Source: a bacterium (GTDB taxonomy: Bacteria > SZUA-182 > DTGQ01). Taken from it: a stretch of 64,000 nt of DNA. This document shows, piece by piece, positions 9,700 through 18,266 of the stretch. The stretch is taken from positions 124,001-188,000 of the forward strand of contig JBFLZW010000030.1 in NCBI GenBank assembly GCA_040755755.1. The letters are read 5' to 3'. The notes beneath the pieces are model-generated. The model was not told the origin of the DNA. It ran no database searches and saw only the letters and a list, made by a program, of their open reading frames with translations. Position 1 is the first letter of the stretch. The number at the start of each line of letters is the position of its first letter. A program made the translations under genes and the position numbers.

Positions 9700-11074
9700 A
9701 TTGCCGGTCCTTTTTCAGATCGCAGCCCTTCTTGGTGACATGGGCATATCCGGCTACCTGATCGGAGGAACTATCCGTGATCTTGTTCTGGACCGCCCCA
9801 TCAAGGATATTGATCTGGCCATCACCGCCAGCCCGGAACGTTTTCTGAAAAGGCTGTCCGGAAAAGTTCCCGGCCACTCGGTCTGTCTGGACAGGGAATT
9901 TCTCACCTTCCGGTTTATGACCAAAGATCAGCACTGGTTTGATGTTACACCTCTGAAAGGGGAAACCATCATCCAGGACCTTCACCGGAGAGACTTTACC
10001 GTCAATGCCATGGCCATTGATCTCCAGAATATTGCTGCTCCTGATTCTCCCCTGCACCTGATCGATCCTCTGGGGGGAATCAACGACCTTGCTCAAAGAA
10101 CCATCCGGGCAGTTTCTGAAGAAGCATTTCGCGATGATCCCCTGCGGATACTCAGGGCTTTTCGGCAGGCAGGGCAACTGGGCTGGCGGATCGAGGAGAA
10201 AACCGGAAATCTCATCCGCCGGGACCGGGATCTGCTTAAAAAACCAGCCCCGGAAAGAATCCGGGAGGAATTATTTTTGATCCTTTCGATGGACCATGCC
10301 GGTCCCACCTTCAGCAGGCTGCATCAGAGCGGTATTTTGCCCATCCTTTTCTCCCCGGTTCTGCCGGAATGTCCTGAACGGCAAGAAGCTCCTGAAGGGA
10401 AGGCTCTTGCGGAGGGTAAGCATGGCTGGGCAGATGCCCTGAGGAACCTGGCCTCAGTGGAGGCGATTCTCTCCTGTCTGCCGATCGGCGATCCGGCCTG
10501 CCTTCGGGAAATCCACAGCCTGCTGTCCCGGACTTGCGGGCATCAGGCAACCTATTGGCCGCTATTGAAACTTTCCGCCTTCCTCAGTGCAATGCTCCAA
10601 GGTTGGCCGGCAAAGAACCATGACCGGCTCGATTCCTTCCTCCGGTGGCTATGTCTCAGCACTCCCCAGCGAAAGTATGTCCTTGGCTGCATCCAGGGAC
10701 TGGAAAAACCCCTTGAGCTGATATCAAGCCAATGCTGCACTCCCCGCTATTTCCTCCGCTTCTTCCGGCAGTTCGGTGAAGCCGGCCTCGGTGCCCTGAT
10801 CCTCAGTATAGCCCGCCAGAGGGCGGATAACGTCTCCCCTGACCTAATCAGGGACATGGATGACCTCTTGAGCCGAATGGCAAGCTTTTATTGCACCTGG
10901 CAGCAAATGAAATCCCATCCGCTGGTGGATGGGAACTTCCTTCTTGATTATTTTCACCTTTCGCCGGGTCCCGTCATCGGCGATATCCTCAATTTTCTGG
11001 AGGAAGCCAGAGCCGAAGGAGAGATACAAACCAGAGAGGAAGCCATAGAGCTGGCCAGGCAATTTTTTAACTGA
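9635..11074 (+). CDS. CCA tRNA nucleotidyltransferase / poly(A) polymerase family protein
   Basis: A 479-residue class II nucleotidyltransferase. Head domain: GGTIRD (glycine motif), DIDLA (two catalytic carboxylates), then RRDFTVNAMA and the DPLRILRAFRQAG block that reads the base in CCA-adding enzymes and poly(A) polymerases. The C-terminal half (about 230-479) is less conserved and lacks an obvious HD phosphohydrolase motif. It starts with GTG inside tsaC. Role: add or repair the tRNA 3' CCA end; an A-adding-only or poly(A) role cannot be excluded from sequence. Confidence 0.87.
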   Translation: MPEDCTAILARTLNRIKSRLAELPVLFQIAALLGDMGISGYLIGGTIRDLVLDRPIKDIDLAITASPERFLKRLSGKVPGHSVCLDREFLTFRFMTKDQHWFDVTPLKGETIIQDLHRRDFTVNAMAIDLQNIAAPDSPLHLIDPLGGINDLAQRTIRAVSEEAFRDDPLRILRAFRQAGQLGWRIEEKTGNLIRRDRDLLKKPAPERIREELFLILSMDHAGPTFSRLHQSGILPILFSPVLPECPERQEAPEGKALAEGKHGWADALRNLASVEAILSCLPIGDPACLREIHSLLSRTCGHQATYWPLLKLSAFLSAMLQGWPAKNHDRLDSFLRWLCLSTPQRKYVLGCIQGLEKPLELISSQCCTPRYFLRFFRQFGEAGLGALILSIARQRADNVSPDLIRDMDDLLSRMASFYCTWQQMKSHPLVDGNFLLDYFHLSPGPVIGDILNFLEEARAEGEIQTREEAIELARQFFN

Positions 11075-11458
11075 CCACCGACCACTTATCACCACTCAAC
11101 CCCTCGCTACATATCCCTTTGCAGCAAAATTCCATCCGCATGACGATAGAGATAAGCGTGAAGGCAGAAACAGGAATGAGGAACGCTTTTCTCCCTCGCC
11201 CCCTCAAGGGGGCGAGGGAGAAAATCAGGGAAGGCTGGGTGGGGGTGATGGTTATTATCATCCTCCTCATCGATAAAAGGGGAACATCTGCGGGATCAGT
11301 GAGGAGTCGCCCATGAATGACTTATTCAGGTATTTTTCTCTGTGTTTCTCTGTGCCTCGGTGTCTCTGTGGTATCATTGGTATTTTTTGTCTCTATGGTA
11401 TCATTGACACTTGGAATGAACATCCCTTTACCGGTCCGGAGTCGGAAGAGGTGTCGGC
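11075..11458. other. Intergenic region with long perfect hairpin and CTCTGTG repeats
   Basis: The 384-bp gap after cca holds a 17-bp perfect stem with a TCAA loop at 11187-11224 (stem centre CTCCCTCGCCCCC), of the kind dispersed in many genomes. A run of CTCTGTG/CTCGGTG-like units is at about 11336-11372, and a near-duplicate TATCATTG(G/A) follows at about 11372-11408. No reading frame with a ribosome site was seen. The hairpin lacks a following T-run, so it is a repeat rather than a clear terminator. Confidence 0.6.
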
Positions 11459-11461
11459 TTG

Positions 11462-12727
11462 ATGATCGAGAAAGTGCAGCTTTCTCTGTTTGATCTCCTG
11501 ATGTGTCTTTCCGAGGCCATGGACCTGGTCAGCGATATGGTGGTCAACCACCAGAAACGGGTCAGTTATATAGCCCTGCGTCTGGCTGTGGAGCTCGGAC
11601 TTTCGGTTCAGGAGCAGAATGAATTGATCATTGCCGGAGCACTCCATGATTGCGGAACCTTCTCGCTCAAGGAAAAACTCGACATTTTGCAGTTCGATAC
11701 CCGGCTGCTCTGTGATCATGCTGAGATTGGGTATCAACTGCTGAAAAACTTCCCCCCTCTCAAAAAATCAGCCCTGCTGATTCGCTATCATCATCTCCCC
11801 TGGCAGGATGGACGGGGAAGCGAATGGGCAGGAGAGCCGGTGCCATCAGGAAGCCACATCCTGCATCTGGCCGACCGGATCGACATTCTGGTCGATAAGG
11901 AGCGGGAGATCCTGGGGCAGGTGCGGGGAATCCGCCAGAAAATCTGGGAGCGGTCGGGTACTCTGTTCATTCCCAGCCTGGTGGAAGCCTTCGGAGGGCT
12001 TTCCTCCAAGGAATATTTCTGGCTGGATCTGGCATCTCCCTTTCTGGACGATGTCCTGATCCGGCGCGGGCCGATGTCAACTTTAGAGCTGGGCTGGAAT
12101 GACCTGATGGGCCTTACCAACCTGTTCTGCCAGATCATCGATTTTCGCAGCCCCTTCACCGCTACCCATTCCAGCGGAGTGGCAGCCTCGGCAGAAGCAC
12201 TGAGCCAACTGGCGGGCTTTTCCGAGCGGGAGAGCCGGATGATGAAAATCGCCGGATTTCTCCACGATCTTGGCAAACTGGTTATTCCCTCCGAGATCCT
12301 GGAAAAGCGGGCTCATTTGACTGAAAGTGAATTCAACCTCATCCGCAGTCACAGCTTTTATACCTACCGGATACTGGAGAATATCTCCGATTTGAGCACG
12401 ATCAATGCCTGGGGGTCTTTCCATCACGAGCGGATGGATGGTCAGGGCTACCCATTCCATTACCTCGCCAGGGACCTCCCCCTGGGGTCCAGGATTATGG
12501 CTGTAGCCGATGTATTTACGGCCATTAATGAGGACCGGCCTTATCGCAAGGGATTGACAAAAGAAAGCGTTTTACCGATCCTTCGGGAAATGGCCAGGGA
12601 TAAGGGTCTTGATCCAGCCATGGTTTCAATCCTGGAGCGGCATTATGATGAGGTCAACAGCCTTCGCCTCAGAGCGCAGGAAGTTTCTCATCAGGAATAC
12701 AAGGAAATACTGTCGCCTGCCCAGTAG
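11462..12727 (+). CDS. HD-GYP protein, double HD domain, putative cyclic di-GMP phosphodiesterase
   Basis: A 421-residue cytosolic protein with two HD-fold halves. The first (about 20-125) has NHQKRVSYIALRLA and ALHDCGTFSL, where the HD is intact but the following motif diverges. The second (about 230-390) is a full HD-GYP: HSSGVAASAEAL, FLHDLGKLVIP, SHSFYTY, HHERMDGQGYP and ADVFTAINEDRPYRKGL. HD-GYP proteins hydrolyse cyclic di-GMP. There is no receiver or sensor domain, so activity may be set by the first HD half. A TTG lies one codon before this ATG; GAAGAGG precedes both. It is a single gene, not in an operon. Confidence 0.88.
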   Translation: MIEKVQLSLFDLLMCLSEAMDLVSDMVVNHQKRVSYIALRLAVELGLSVQEQNELIIAGALHDCGTFSLKEKLDILQFDTRLLCDHAEIGYQLLKNFPPLKKSALLIRYHHLPWQDGRGSEWAGEPVPSGSHILHLADRIDILVDKEREILGQVRGIRQKIWERSGTLFIPSLVEAFGGLSSKEYFWLDLASPFLDDVLIRRGPMSTLELGWNDLMGLTNLFCQIIDFRSPFTATHSSGVAASAEALSQLAGFSERESRMMKIAGFLHDLGKLVIPSEILEKRAHLTESEFNLIRSHSFYTYRILENISDLSTINAWGSFHHERMDGQGYPFHYLARDLPLGSRIMAVADVFTAINEDRPYRKGLTKESVLPILREMARDKGLDPAMVSILERHYDEVNSLRLRAQEVSHQEYKEILSPAQ

Positions 12728-13029
12728 TCAGCATCTGCGGATGACTTTCACTATATCAGGGTCCAAGTATTTTCAAGGAATCTCGCATCTCGAATTCAAC
12801 TGCAATATCCAGTTACTGTTCAATTATTGGCAATACAATGTTTAATCATTGAAGACAAAATTTGAACACTACGGTTAAAATTCTTGCAGAATCTGTAAAT
12901 TATTCTTGAATGGCACCAGACAACTGCCCTCCCCGGAATAAGAACTCATGCCATGATCACACTGAGATCACACTGATATAACAGCACTTCCCTGCCTGAT
13001 TATATCCATAAAAAATGGTAATTCTGTGG
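12728..13029. other. Intergenic region upstream of the PEP-CTERM-like gene
   Basis: Moderately AT-rich and non-coding as far as I can see. No strong terminator for the HD-GYP gene was found. The useful content is the sigma-54 promoter just downstream (13030-13045). Confidence 0.4.
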
Positions 13030-13045
13030 TGGTACACAAATTGCA
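13030..13045 (+). promoter_or_regulatory. Sigma-54 promoter (-24/-12)
   Basis: TGGTACACAAATTGCA matches the RpoN consensus TGGCAC-N5-TTGCW at all but one position, with the required GG to GC spacing. It lies about 110 bp before the start of the PEP-CTERM-like gene, on the same strand. PEP-CTERM genes are known to be driven by sigma-54 with the PrsK/PrsR two-component system, so motif and target agree. Confidence 0.75.
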
Positions 13046-13154
13046 GCTTCCTTTTCCCTGAGACCGGAACTGGGTATTTCTCATTGCTGCAAAGCCGATG
13101 GATAGGATTTCTTATAATATTCTAATATCTGTTGTCATCATAAGGAGATAAGCA

Positions 13155-13787
13155 ATGGGTAAAAAGTTATCATTTATCTTGCTCAGTTTTTTACTTATGT
13201 TATGTTCAATGAATAGAGCCAGTGCTACGGTTCTCACCTTCCGGCCCAATCAGCTCAATTCTTCCATCCCGATAGATTTATGGGATTTAGATCATGGCAA
13301 GTATTACCTCTGGGGCATGAGTGGGAATATGCCGACTCAGGAGACCATTGTAAGTGCCTCTTTGTTCATTGATAATATCAATGACTGGGCTGTAGAGCCT
13401 GATGATAGATTATATATCCACTTGCTCGATAATCCTTCCCCGGGTGTCAGGGTGAGAAGTGACTCCGAGGGAGGGGGAGATAATTTTCTCAATCAGGGGA
13501 TTCTGCTCACGACATACACTGATCATAATGAAACGGGACCTCAGCAGAGAAATAATCCTCCGGAAGACTGGAGGTATGTCTTTACTGCCGCCCAGCTTGA
13601 TATTTTCAAGGATTACGCAGGCAACGGGATATGGGGTTTGGGTTTAGACCCGGATTGCCATTACTACAACGATGGAATAACCTTCACGGTGGAAACTGCT
13701 CCTGTGCCTACGCCTTTACCATCCAACTGGTTACTTTTTCTTGCCGGACTCGTAGGATTGGCGGGAACCCGGAGAAAGCTCTGGTGA
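13155..13787 (+). CDS. Exported protein with PEP-CTERM-like sorting signal
   Basis: A 210-residue protein: signal peptide (about 1-24, ending ASA), a 150-residue beta-rich domain of unknown function, and a C-terminal tripartite tail of about 25 residues: short Pro motif (PVPTPLPSNW), hydrophobic helix (LLFLAGLVGLAG) and basic end (TRRKLW). This is the layout of PEP-CTERM substrates, which exosortase/EpsH anchors or releases in exopolysaccharide-producing bacteria. The motif is VPTPLP rather than VPEP, a tolerated variant. AAGGAG sits 7 bases before the ATG. No exosortase is in the window, so it must be elsewhere. Transcription probably comes from the sigma-54 site upstream. Confidence 0.75.
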   Translation: MGKKLSFILLSFLLMLCSMNRASATVLTFRPNQLNSSIPIDLWDLDHGKYYLWGMSGNMPTQETIVSASLFIDNINDWAVEPDDRLYIHLLDNPSPGVRVRSDSEGGGDNFLNQGILLTTYTDHNETGPQQRNNPPEDWRYVFTAAQLDIFKDYAGNGIWGLGLDPDCHYYNDGITFTVETAPVPTPLPSNWLLFLAGLVGLAGTRRKLW

Positions 13788-13872
13788 CATTTCGGAGTCT
13801 TTTTCGGGAAATGTCGATAACCCTGTGCCTGTCCACCATTGACCAGATTCCCAAAAAATATTGACAATCCAA

Positions 13873-13901
13873 TTGACAGGTAAGCTGGTACATGGCATAC
13901 T
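13873..13901 (+). promoter_or_regulatory. Possible sigma-70 promoter for the TonB-receptor operon
   Basis: TTGACA at 13873 is followed after 17 bp by CATACT, a standard -35/-10 arrangement. It lies about 375 bp before the receptor start, leaving a long structured leader. A second TTGAC(T) at 13912 could be an alternative. Confidence 0.4.
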
Positions 13902-13924
13902 TATATATCAGTTGACTATATAAA

Positions 13925-14278
13925 ATCAGGGATGAACCCTGGACATGGAAAATATCAGCCTATACCCGCCCCTGCTGGGCCAGGTTCAGGAGATCGGGTA
14001 CAGGTTAAGACAGGCAGATCAAAAGCCCTGGAAAAGGGCTGTCTGAAAAAAGCCATGAAGGCTTTGAGCCGACGGGAAAAATCGGCGCAAGGTATTCATG
14101 GCTTTTTTTGTTTTTCAGCTCCCGCCTTGGCCGAAAAACCCGGTCTATCTGTCCGGCAAAAAACCCGGTCTATCTGTCCGGCATTGCCTTAATTGGTCAT
14201 ATTCTTCAATTCAAAGTATGGTTCAATTTACCATGTTACCGTGTTAGCGTGTTTTTCAGTCCAAAGGAGGAAAATGGA
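13925..14278 (+). promoter_or_regulatory. Long structured leader of the TonB receptor gene, with terminator-like hairpin and 25-bp tandem repeat
   Basis: The leader holds AGCCCT-GGAAA-AGGGCT (about 14022-14040) and a large stem whose arms AAAAAAGCCATGAA (14046-14059) and its complement (14095-14108) pair perfectly and end in seven T, like an intrinsic terminator. A smaller GCCGA/TCGGC hairpin nests inside. Then a 25-bp unit (core ACCCGGTCTATCTGTCCGGC) is repeated twice at 14133-14182. A terminator inside a leader suggests attenuation or a riboswitch. It matches no class I can recognise (cobalamin, GEMM, Moco). Confidence 0.5.
14046..14110 (+). terminator. Rho-independent terminator-like hairpin in the receptor leader
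   Basis: A perfect 14-bp outer stem (14046-14059 with 14095-14108) followed by T's, enclosing a smaller hairpin. It stands about 170 bp before the receptor start, downstream of the proposed promoter, so it would stop the receptor transcript unless unfolded. The alternative is simple termination of upstream transcription. Confidence 0.55.
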
Positions 14279-16252
14279 ATGCTGAAAATGTTGAAATGGT
14301 TTGGTAAAGGAATATGCATTTTTCTCTTCAGTATGTCTTTCCTTGTTGGTTTCCGGTGCATTGTCCTGGCTGAGGAAAAACCTCAGCCGGAGAGGGTGCT
14401 GCAGCTCGATGAAGTCAATGTCGTGGCCTCACCGATCATCGAGGAGAACCAGGTAACCAGGTACGGCAGTCAGGTGACGGTAATCAGCACCGAGCAGATA
14501 TCCGACCTCAATGCCCAGGACCTTCCTTCCGCCCTGCGGAGGACTCCGAGCGTGATTATTTCCCGGCATAATCCCATCGGCAGCTTTGGGGGAGGCACGG
14601 GGGGCACCATATTCATCAGGGCGCAGGGCAGCTCCCGCCCCGGTGCCGAGATTCAGACCCTGATCGATGGAATTCCCAAATTTTCCGGGGTCTGGACTCA
14701 TCCGCTCATGGATTCCCTCAGCATCGATCCGGTCGAGTCGATCGAGGTCTACAAGGGGGCACAGCCGGTGCTCTATGGCAACATGGCCTTCGGGGCCGTG
14801 AATCTGGTAACCAAAAGAAAAAGAAAACCCGGTTTTTCCACCAGCCTTCAGGGATCAGGGGGATCGTACAATACCTGGGTAGAGGTTACCGAGCATGGCG
14901 GCAAGATCGATGCCTTCGATTATTATCTCATCCAGAGCTACCGCAAATCCGATGGTCACCGGGATAATGCCGATGGCGAGGTCAAGGATTATTTCGGACG
15001 GATGGGGTATGAATTATCGCCAGCCTGGGATGTCAGCCTGACCTTGAACCGCACCGACAACTGGGCTCTCGATCCGGGACCGGAGGGCAGACCCCGGGAT
15101 GCGCAGGGCAAGTTCAGTATCAACGATTCCATGACTGTCCTGGCCCTGTCCAACCACTATGAACGGGCTGACGGGTATTTCAGGCTCTATTGGGACAAAG
15201 GGGATATGGACTGGGAAGATCAGCCGGATACCAAGAAACCCAACCGGGAGCTTTTCGATACCCTGACCGACTACACCAACTACGGCTTTCGTACCCGGCA
15301 GATCATCACTCCCTGGGAAGCTGGCGAAATCATGGCCGGGTTCGATCTTGACTTTTTCGGCGGCAGGGTGACGGAGGTCCGGCCTTCGGGTAACAAGCGG
15401 ATGGACCGCGAAACCTTCCGCCTGGCAGCTCCTTACCTGGCCATCAGCCATCAGTTTGGCCCCAAAGAGAGCTGGCACCTTACGCCTTCAGCCGGTGTGC
15501 GCTACCTTGACCACAGTCAGTTCGATGACCAGTGGGGTCCGCAGGCAGGCATGATCCTGGGATATAGGGAAACGCAATTGCATGCCTCCTACGCCAGAGG
15601 GATCAATTACCCCGGCATCAATGTCATTGCCCAGTCGTATCTTTCCTGGGGCCGCAATACCCTCTGGAGAAATCTCGATCCTGAGATCCTTGATCATTTT
15701 GAAGTGGGACTGTCCCACACATTCAGCCCGATGATCAGGGCCGATGCTACCGCCTTTCAGGATAATGGCCGGGACCGGTTCCGGTTTGTGGCTCCGCCGC
15801 CTCCCCCTGCGCATTTTGAAAACATCGAGACCTACAAAACCAGGGGAGTCGAGACCACGATTACCCTGACCCCGTCCCCCGATCTGGCCTTCTTTGCCGG
15901 TGGGACCTATCTTGACGGTGACCCCTATGACCTGCCCAATGTTCTCAAATGGAGCGGCAGCGCCGGAGCCACCGTGCGGTTCCTGAAACACTTTCAGCTC
16001 AGCCTCGATACTCTCTACCTCGATGAGCACTATGTCACCAATCCCCGCTTCCCCGGCGCACGGGACAAGGTCGGATCAGCCGCTCTCCTGAACGGTAAGT
16101 TGAGCTATAATTTTACCATTCAGCCGGTGAAGAAGTTTGACGGACAGATTTACCTGGCCGGAGAGAATCTCCTGGACAGAGAGTATGAGTACAAAAAGGA
16201 TTACCCCATGCCCGGCATCAACGGAATGGCCGGATTAACCGTGAAATTTTAG
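14279..16252 (+). CDS. TonB-dependent outer-membrane receptor
   Basis: A 657-residue receptor. A signal peptide (about 1-30) is followed by the TonB-box region (LDEVNVVASP), plug domain (about 45-155: ALRRTPSVII, IFIRAQGSSRPGAEIQTLIDG in parts, VESIEVYKGAQPVLYGNMAFGAVNLVTK) and a 22-strand barrel to the C-terminal Phe. Such receptors import scarce ligands (chelated metals, cobalamin, some sugars) using TonB-ExbBD energy. The chosen ATG is preceded by AAAGGAGG; an upstream frame to 14108 lacks this and has no signal peptide. It is 30 bp from the nucleoside hydrolase/FmdE gene, so they form an operon. No ABC importer or TonB is adjacent. The ligand is unknown; the FmdE-like partner hints at a metal or oxyanion. 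Confidence 0.92.
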   Translation: MLKMLKWFGKGICIFLFSMSFLVGFRCIVLAEEKPQPERVLQLDEVNVVASPIIEENQVTRYGSQVTVISTEQISDLNAQDLPSALRRTPSVIISRHNPIGSFGGGTGGTIFIRAQGSSRPGAEIQTLIDGIPKFSGVWTHPLMDSLSIDPVESIEVYKGAQPVLYGNMAFGAVNLVTKRKRKPGFSTSLQGSGGSYNTWVEVTEHGGKIDAFDYYLIQSYRKSDGHRDNADGEVKDYFGRMGYELSPAWDVSLTLNRTDNWALDPGPEGRPRDAQGKFSINDSMTVLALSNHYERADGYFRLYWDKGDMDWEDQPDTKKPNRELFDTLTDYTNYGFRTRQIITPWEAGEIMAGFDLDFFGGRVTEVRPSGNKRMDRETFRLAAPYLAISHQFGPKESWHLTPSAGVRYLDHSQFDDQWGPQAGMILGYRETQLHASYARGINYPGINVIAQSYLSWGRNTLWRNLDPEILDHFEVGLSHTFSPMIRADATAFQDNGRDRFRFVAPPPPPAHFENIETYKTRGVETTITLTPSPDLAFFAGGTYLDGDPYDLPNVLKWSGSAGATVRFLKHFQLSLDTLYLDEHYVTNPRFPGARDKVGSAALLNGKLSYNFTIQPVKKFDGQIYLAGENLLDREYEYKKDYPMPGINGMAGLTVKF

Positions 16253-16282
16253 GGAAGGCCAGAACCTGTGGAGGATACAATT

Positions 16283-17872
16283 ATGAATTTGGTCCCCAAA
16301 AATACACCCGGAAGAAGGCTGCCGCTGTCCGGCAGGCGGCTGGTGGATGTGCTGGCCGCGGCAGGGTTCCTGCTGGCGCTGACAGCAGCCCTGTTGTGGA
16401 TGGGCCAGGCGGCAGTCGTACCTTTGGCATATGCCCATGAGATAAAGATTCCGGTCATTGTGGATACTGACATGGCCCTCGATGATGTGCGGGCACTGGC
16501 CATGATGTTCAACTCTCCGCACGTCGAAGTCAAGGCCGTTGTCACTGCGGATGGCTCATCATCTGCGCAGGCCGGATACCGGAACCTGCTTCGCATCCTG
16601 AAGTTTCTGGAAGCCCCGGAAATTCCGGTGGGAAGGGGAAAGAGTCTGGATCAGCCGCCGCCTGCCTGGAGGGAGCGTTCGGAATCGCTCGGCTGGGCAC
16701 AATTGCCTGCTGCTGCCGCTGCTTCCGCCGCCGCACAGGAATCGGCTCCGGAGGCCGTATCGGTAATTATCAGTACCCTCTCCAAAGCAGAGGACACGAA
16801 AATAACCTATGTCTGCCTCGGCCCGCTCACCAACCTGGCCGGGGTACTCGAGAAAAATCCTTCAGCCAGGGACCGGATCGCAGGCATTCTCTATGCAGGC
16901 ACACCGCCTGATGCGCCGGATCCGGACTGGAATACCAGCCGGGACCGTCAGGCAGCCAGGGCGGTTTTCAGTTGCGGTCTTCCCCTGTATACCTTCTCCA
17001 CCGGGAGTCCGGGCGGGAGTGCGGAGCCGTTCAGCTTTGATTCTGAGCTGCTTCAGGATATCCGGAAATACAGCACCAGGTCCGCCCGCCTGATAGACCT
17101 CCTCCACAGCGACAGCAGGATGCAGAAGCTCATGCAGAATCGGCACTTCAAGATCTGGGATGAACTGGTGGCCCTCTACCTCAATGACTCTTCCCTGGGG
17201 GGCAGGGAGCCGGTCCAGATTAAGAATAACCTCTTTGCCTTTTCACAATGGGATTGGAAAACAGTCCGGCCTGCCTATCTGGAACTGGTATCCGGAATTG
17301 ACAGCCAGAAGCTCAGCCCCAGAATTCCGGTTATTCTCGAACAATACCCTACCAATCCTGGTGATTTTCGGGAAGACCTGCGCCCTTTGATTCCCAAGAT
17401 CATTGCTGTTCACGGAGTTGAAGAATGGAAAGCCGCGCTTCTGACCAATGAGCTTCATCGTCACCTGGGGATTTATTCTATCTTCGGGGCAAAAATGGGC
17501 ATCCGGGCCAGAGAGATTCTCGGTGCCTCTCTGGATGAGCTTTCCGTCGAGAGCATGGCCGGGTTGAAACCGCCTGTAAGCTGCATGAACGACGGCCTGC
17601 AGGTATCCACCGGGGCCAGCCTGGGCAGGGGGACCATACGGGTTATCGAGGAAAAGGCCCTCCCTGAAGCCACCTTCGTCTTCGGTTCCAAAAAACTTCA
17701 TATGCGGATAAAAGATGATATCCTCAAACGTATCCAGGCCGATATCAAAGACATCGTTCAGCGCTTTGGATCATTGACCCCCCAGTACTTCGAGGAGGTC
17801 AGAAAACTTTCCTTCCGGTATTGGGCGGACATGAACCGCAGCCAGATATTTGAGGAGACACTCGGAGAGTGA
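16283..17872 (+). CDS. Exported nucleoside hydrolase fused to an FmdE-like domain
   Basis: A 529-residue protein. An N-terminal hydrophobic segment (about 20-45) suggests export or a membrane anchor. Residues about 55-370 resemble IunH nucleoside hydrolases: VDTDMALDD supplies the Asp cluster that binds Ca2+ and ribose, and VCLGPLTNLAG is the second conserved block. Residues about 385-529 resemble FmdE (PF02663): H-R-H-L then GIRAREILG, SCMNDGLQVSTGASLGRGTI and a FVFGSKKLHMRI strand. In classical FmdE the first block is HGHxCPG; here the Cys-Pro-Gly is missing. GGAGG lies 8 bases before the ATG at 16283. It directly follows the TonB receptor. Function of the fusion is unknown. Confidence 0.75.
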   Translation: MNLVPKNTPGRRLPLSGRRLVDVLAAAGFLLALTAALLWMGQAAVVPLAYAHEIKIPVIVDTDMALDDVRALAMMFNSPHVEVKAVVTADGSSSAQAGYRNLLRILKFLEAPEIPVGRGKSLDQPPPAWRERSESLGWAQLPAAAAASAAAQESAPEAVSVIISTLSKAEDTKITYVCLGPLTNLAGVLEKNPSARDRIAGILYAGTPPDAPDPDWNTSRDRQAARAVFSCGLPLYTFSTGSPGGSAEPFSFDSELLQDIRKYSTRSARLIDLLHSDSRMQKLMQNRHFKIWDELVALYLNDSSLGGREPVQIKNNLFAFSQWDWKTVRPAYLELVSGIDSQKLSPRIPVILEQYPTNPGDFREDLRPLIPKIIAVHGVEEWKAALLTNELHRHLGIYSIFGAKMGIRAREILGASLDELSVESMAGLKPPVSCMNDGLQVSTGASLGRGTIRVIEEKALPEATFVFGSKKLHMRIKDDILKRIQADIKDIVQRFGSLTPQYFEEVRKLSFRYWADMNRSQIFEETLGE

Positions 17873-18026
17873 AGAAACATCCGGGGGACAGCCCCTGATA
17901 TTTCCTGGTAAATGTCAAGAGAGCTGCCCCCTTCGATGCTCTGCATGTTGATTAGTTTGACAAGACAAACCATTTTTGAAATACTAGAGAAGAATTGAAC
18001 AACTATAAAAGTAAGAGGGTAGAGAG

Positions 18027-18266
18027 ATGAACAAGACTGCTTTAAAAAAGCATGAAATTTATAATAAGTTAACAGAACTTACCGAGCAGGAATTAGGTTC
18101 TATTGCTGATTATGTCGATTTTATGCGGCACAAGAAGCAGCTTGAAGAGGGAAAAACCATCAGACTGGAAGGAATCCTGAAGGGCTATCACATTGATCTT
18201 TCCTTTTTGAAAGAACTTAAGGAAAAGACATGGAAACATGTGGATGAGGAATCTAGCGGTGAATAG
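18027..18266 (+). CDS. Antitoxin of a PIN-type toxin-antitoxin pair
   Basis: A 79-residue protein: N-terminal helices (YNKLTELTEQELGSIADYVDFM, seen in two halves) in the style of short DUF2281-like antitoxins, then a charged tail that would bind the toxin. AGAGGG precedes the start. Its end overlaps the PIN gene by 23 bp in another frame, the standard order for vapBC-like modules. With its toxin frameshifted, it may now be a solitary repressor. Confidence 0.6.
   Translation: MNKTALKKHEIYNKLTELTEQELGSIADYVDFMRHKKQLEEGKTIRLEGILKGYHIDLSFLKELKEKTWKHVDEESSGE

Noticed and set aside
13925-14278. Cobalamin or cyclic di-GMP riboswitch before the TonB receptor
   Set aside because: The B12 box and the GEMM core motif are not present. 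Only generic stems are seen, so it is listed as an unknown structured leader.
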